From positions 1 to 8,573 of the forward strand of contig WTJL01000179.1 of assembly GCA_011524845.1 (NCBI GenBank): a DNA stretch of 8,573 bases. Direction: 5' to 3'. The notes below the pieces were generated by a model. That model searched no databases and was not told where the DNA came from. It worked only from the letters and a program-made list of their open reading frames with translations. Below are positions 6,195 to 8,573 of this stretch, piece by piece; the stretch's first letter is position 1; each line of letters begins with the position of its first letter. Both the position numbers and the translations under genes were made by a program. The stretch comes from Flavobacteriales bacterium. GTDB lineage: Bacteria > Bacteroidota > Bacteroidia > Flavobacteriales_D > Sanyastnellaceae.

Positions 6195-8573
6195 TCAAGC
6201 TGAAGTTTCGCGACAGTGCATCCAGGTGCACAGGCCGAGCAACAGCACCCACAGCAACGAACCGGCGTGGCTCATGCCTTGGGCTGTTCCCCATCCTTCT
6301 GGCTCAAAATGAAGCTGAACTTCGTGGCTTCCCGCCGGGACCTCGAGGGCCGCAAGCAAGGCGTTGGCGCGGACAAGAGGCACCTCTTCTCCATCCACTG
6401 TCGCCGTCCACCCCACGGGGTAATGCACCTCACTCAGCACCAACAGGCCGCCACGGTCCGAGGACACGTCGTACGTCGAACCCTCTGGATGGTATTGCGT
6501 CAACGTCACGCTGCGGTTGCCCGGCTGGGCAACCTGCCCGAGTGTGCTTTCAAACTCCCGGTGCACAATGGCCGTTGTGGCCGGGTTCAACCCCGCAACC
6601 TTGCTCAATTCTTCGTCGGCGCTCGACACCCAAGTCACGTCGTCCACAAACCACGCCGGCCCCAAGGCGCCCACGAATGGCAGCGGCTGCTCTGCCCCGG
6701 GCACCAACAAGTACTTCGTGTTGAGCATGGACAGGCCTGGCGCCACTCCCGCATCGAGACGGAAATTTCCCGCCTGAATGGACTGAATGACAGCTGCACG
6801 TTCTGGCGTCAACACCTGCTCGATGAATTCTTGGTAGCGTCGGAGCTTGGCTCCGTGGTACCCCCCCACCGACTTGTGGAAGTAGGACGTGCGGGCGTCG
6901 TTGAACGGGTTGGCCAGTTCAAACACACGGAAATGCGAGTTGGCGTTCAACACCTCAAACGCCGCCGCATCCGCCACGCGAGCATAACGACGGGTCAACT
7001 TTGCATCCAAACGGTCCTCCCATCGGGCCTTGGCCACCTCCAGCTCGGATGAAAAGTCCGCAATGGACTGTTGCTCTTGTGCCAAAATGGCCCGATCCGC
7101 TGCAGTGGCTTCAAACGGGAATCGCTTGTCCATTTTCGACACGTAGTTCTTGTCGGACAGGTAGCGGTTGTCCACCGTCATCATGTCCACCGTCACGAGG
7201 AACGCCACACCCAGTGCGACCCATTGGGCCTTGAGCCATTGCTTGACCATGGCCAAGGTCACCCCCAGACCCAACAGAGCGAGCCCCAGCGCTCGGAGCA
7301 CATCGGCCCTGAACACCTCAACGCGCATGTTCACCACGCGCTTGCCCAGCTGCTCAAGCGCAGCGTCTGGACGAATGCTTGACGTGAAATCAAACCACAC
7401 CTTGGGCATGGCGTAGAAGGCCAAAAACAACACCGCTGCGGCACTGCCGCCAAGCGCCCAGCGCTTCCACTTCTTGGCCGCCTCGGGCTGGCTCATTTCA
7501 TGCAAGGCCATGGCTGCGCCGAGGGGCACCGCGATTTGGACCAAAACCAACATCATCTTGGTGTCGCGGAACTTGTTGAACAAGGGCACGCTCTCCAAGA
7601 AAAAGGAGGTCAACCCGGTCGCGTCACGCCACGACAAGACCACCGCCAGCGCGGACACCGCCAGCACGGGCCATCGAAGCCACGAGCTTCCGACCAACAA
7701 CCACGCGAGGCACAACGCAAACGCCAAGGCGCCGAAGTAAAACGCCCCCCCACTGAAGCGCTGCTCTCCCCAGTACAATTGGTTGTTGCCACCCTTCACA
7801 TCCGGAATGGCCACACTCCACCACTCTCCGCGCGCCATGCTGTATTCCAAGATGTAGTCGCGGTTCAACCCTTCGCTCGGCTTCTCTGCCGACACCCCTG
7901 TGGTCACGTTGGCCTTGCCACGTGTCGTGAACTCTGCGTATTGCTCGGTCAGGGCCAATTGTCCCGTTTGAGGAAGCACGGACAAGATGCCCGCCAAGGC
8001 CAACAGTCCAGTGGTCTTGGCCACGCTCAACCATTCGCCTTTCAGCGCAGCCCGGACCCAAGCGGCCACCGCCACAGCACCGAGCAAAAACAAGAGGTAG
8101 TAGGTCATTTGGACGTGGTCCGCCTGAAGGTGAAGGGCCGCAAACAAGGCCGCCACTCCGGCACCGCCCCACATCCGACCTCGGTACGCGAGGATCACAC
8201 CAGCCAAGACGCCTGGCATGGTGGCGATGGCACGCACCTTGGTGGCATGACCCGCCGCCAGGTACAGAACGTTCAAACTGGACAGACCAAATCCAAGACC
8301 CAGCACCAAGGCGAGCCAAGGCGACAAGCCCAAACACAACCCCAGCACGTACGCAGACACCATCGCAACGAACACCGTCCCCACCTCAATGGGCACAAGG
8401 TTTCGAACCGCCTTCCACGTCCATTGTGGTGCGGTGCCGATGTCTGTTCCGGTGATCTGGATGGTGGGCATTCCACCAAACATGCTGTCTGTCCAATGCG
8501 GGACCTCGCCGTCACGGCGCTGCACATCGCGCGCCTCCTTGGACATGCCAATGTTGTTTTGGATGTCGCCTTG
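6195..8573 (-). CDS. YfhO-family multi-spanning membrane protein (5' end beyond right edge)
   Basis: The frame is open to the right edge, giving 792 residues; the visible Met at 8546 is internal, preceded by QGDIQNNIG. A first membrane helix and about 40-60 residues are probably missing. Numbered from that Met, conserved family features are WTDSMFGGMP (18-27), a membrane region with HLQADHVQMTYYLLF (139-153), a periplasmic loop with EWWSVAIPDVKGG (241-253), LFNKFRDTKMML (322-333) and further hydrophobic helices to about 455. A soluble C-terminal part follows, with KSVGGYHGAKLRRYQEFIE (558-576), MLNTKYLLV (607-615), a beta-rich domain (VLSEVHYPVGWTATVDGEE, 703-721) and a last membrane helix (about 760-777). 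YfhO proteins have a GT-C-like architecture. Firmicute YfhO decorates lipoteichoic acid; the Bacteroidota version has no established substrate. It precedes the acyltransferase gene by 40 bases, suggesting a shared transcript and perhaps a shared envelope-glycan role. Confidence 0.88.
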   Translation of the reverse strand, partial: QGDIQNNIGMSKEARDVQRRDGEVPHWTDSMFGGMPTIQITGTDIGTAPQWTWKAVRNLVPIEVGTVFVAMVSAYVLGLCLGLSPWLALVLGLGFGLSSLNVLYLAAGHATKVRAIATMPGVLAGVILAYRGRMWGGAGVAALFAALHLQADHVQMTYYLLFLLGAVAVAAWVRAALKGEWLSVAKTTGLLALAGILSVLPQTGQLALTEQYAEFTTRGKANVTTGVSAEKPSEGLNRDYILEYSMARGEWWSVAIPDVKGGNNQLYWGEQRFSGGAFYFGALAFALCLAWLLVGSSWLRWPVLAVSALAVVLSWRDATGLTSFFLESVPLFNKFRDTKMMLVLVQIAVPLGAAMALHEMSQPEAAKKWKRWALGGSAAAVLFLAFYAMPKVWFDFTSSIRPDAALEQLGKRVVNMRVEVFRADVLRALGLALLGLGVTLAMVKQWLKAQWVALGVAFLVTVDMMTVDNRYLSDKNYVSKMDKRFPFEATAADRAILAQEQQSIADFSSELEVAKARWEDRLDAKLTRRYARVADAAAFEVLNANSHFRVFELANPFNDARTSYFHKSVGGYHGAKLRRYQEFIEQVLTPERAAVIQSIQAGNFRLDAGVAPGLSMLNTKYLLVPGAEQPLPFVGALGPAWFVDDVTWVSSADEELSKVAGLNPATTAIVHREFESTLGQVAQPGNRSVTLTQYHPEGSTYDVSSDRGGLLVLSEVHYPVGWTATVDGEEVPLVRANALLAALEVPAGSHEVQLHFEPEGWGTAQGMSHAGSLLWVLLLGLCTWMHCRETSA

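Noticed and set aside
6216..7052. A 278-codon open frame on the plus strand inside the YfhO-family gene
   Set aside because: It is antisense to conserved YfhO C-terminal motifs and has no domain, signal peptide or promoter.

Overview
The window looks like a chromosomal segment of a fairly GC-rich member of the Bacteroidota. The gene families point there: a DUF4924 protein, an OmpH/Skp-like chaperone, an outer-membrane barrel with a carboxypeptidase-regulatory-like N-terminus, and the long YfhO-type membrane protein common in that phylum. The TAnnTTTG-type promoter box at 2290-2297 and the scarcity of Shine-Dalgarno sequences also fit. I cannot place it to genus. There are no RNA genes, mobile elements, CRISPR arrays or long repeats, and no gap between genes exceeds about 110 bases.

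Left part (1-2257, minus strand): a small protein of about 77 residues, an OmpH-like periplasmic chaperone and a DUF4924 protein are joined by two successive ATGA stop/start overlaps, so they form a tight operon. After a 97-base gap with a small dyad, a ThiF/E1-like protein of the Rv1355c type follows in the same direction and runs off the left edge.

Middle (2258-4924, plus strand): one large outer-membrane beta-barrel protein (signal peptide, carboxypeptidase-regulatory-like domain, plug, barrel) is transcribed divergently from the OmpH operon. The divergent intergenic region carries two back-to-back promoter-like boxes flanking a perfect 6-bp dyad.

Right part (4877-8573, minus strand): a large YfhO-family multi-spanning membrane protein, whose 5' end lies beyond the right edge, is followed 40 bases later by a GNAT/FemAB-like acyltransferase. 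The last 48 bases of the acyltransferase gene overlap the 3' end of the barrel gene, tail to tail.

The common thread is the cell envelope: a periplasmic chaperone for outer-membrane proteins, an outer-membrane barrel, a GT-C-like membrane protein and a transferase of the kind that modifies envelope or surface molecules. I found no convincing evidence of an undescribed multi-gene system. The points most worth a second look are the divergent promoter/dyad region, the coupled small gene-OmpH-DUF4924 operon and the overlapping convergent gene ends.
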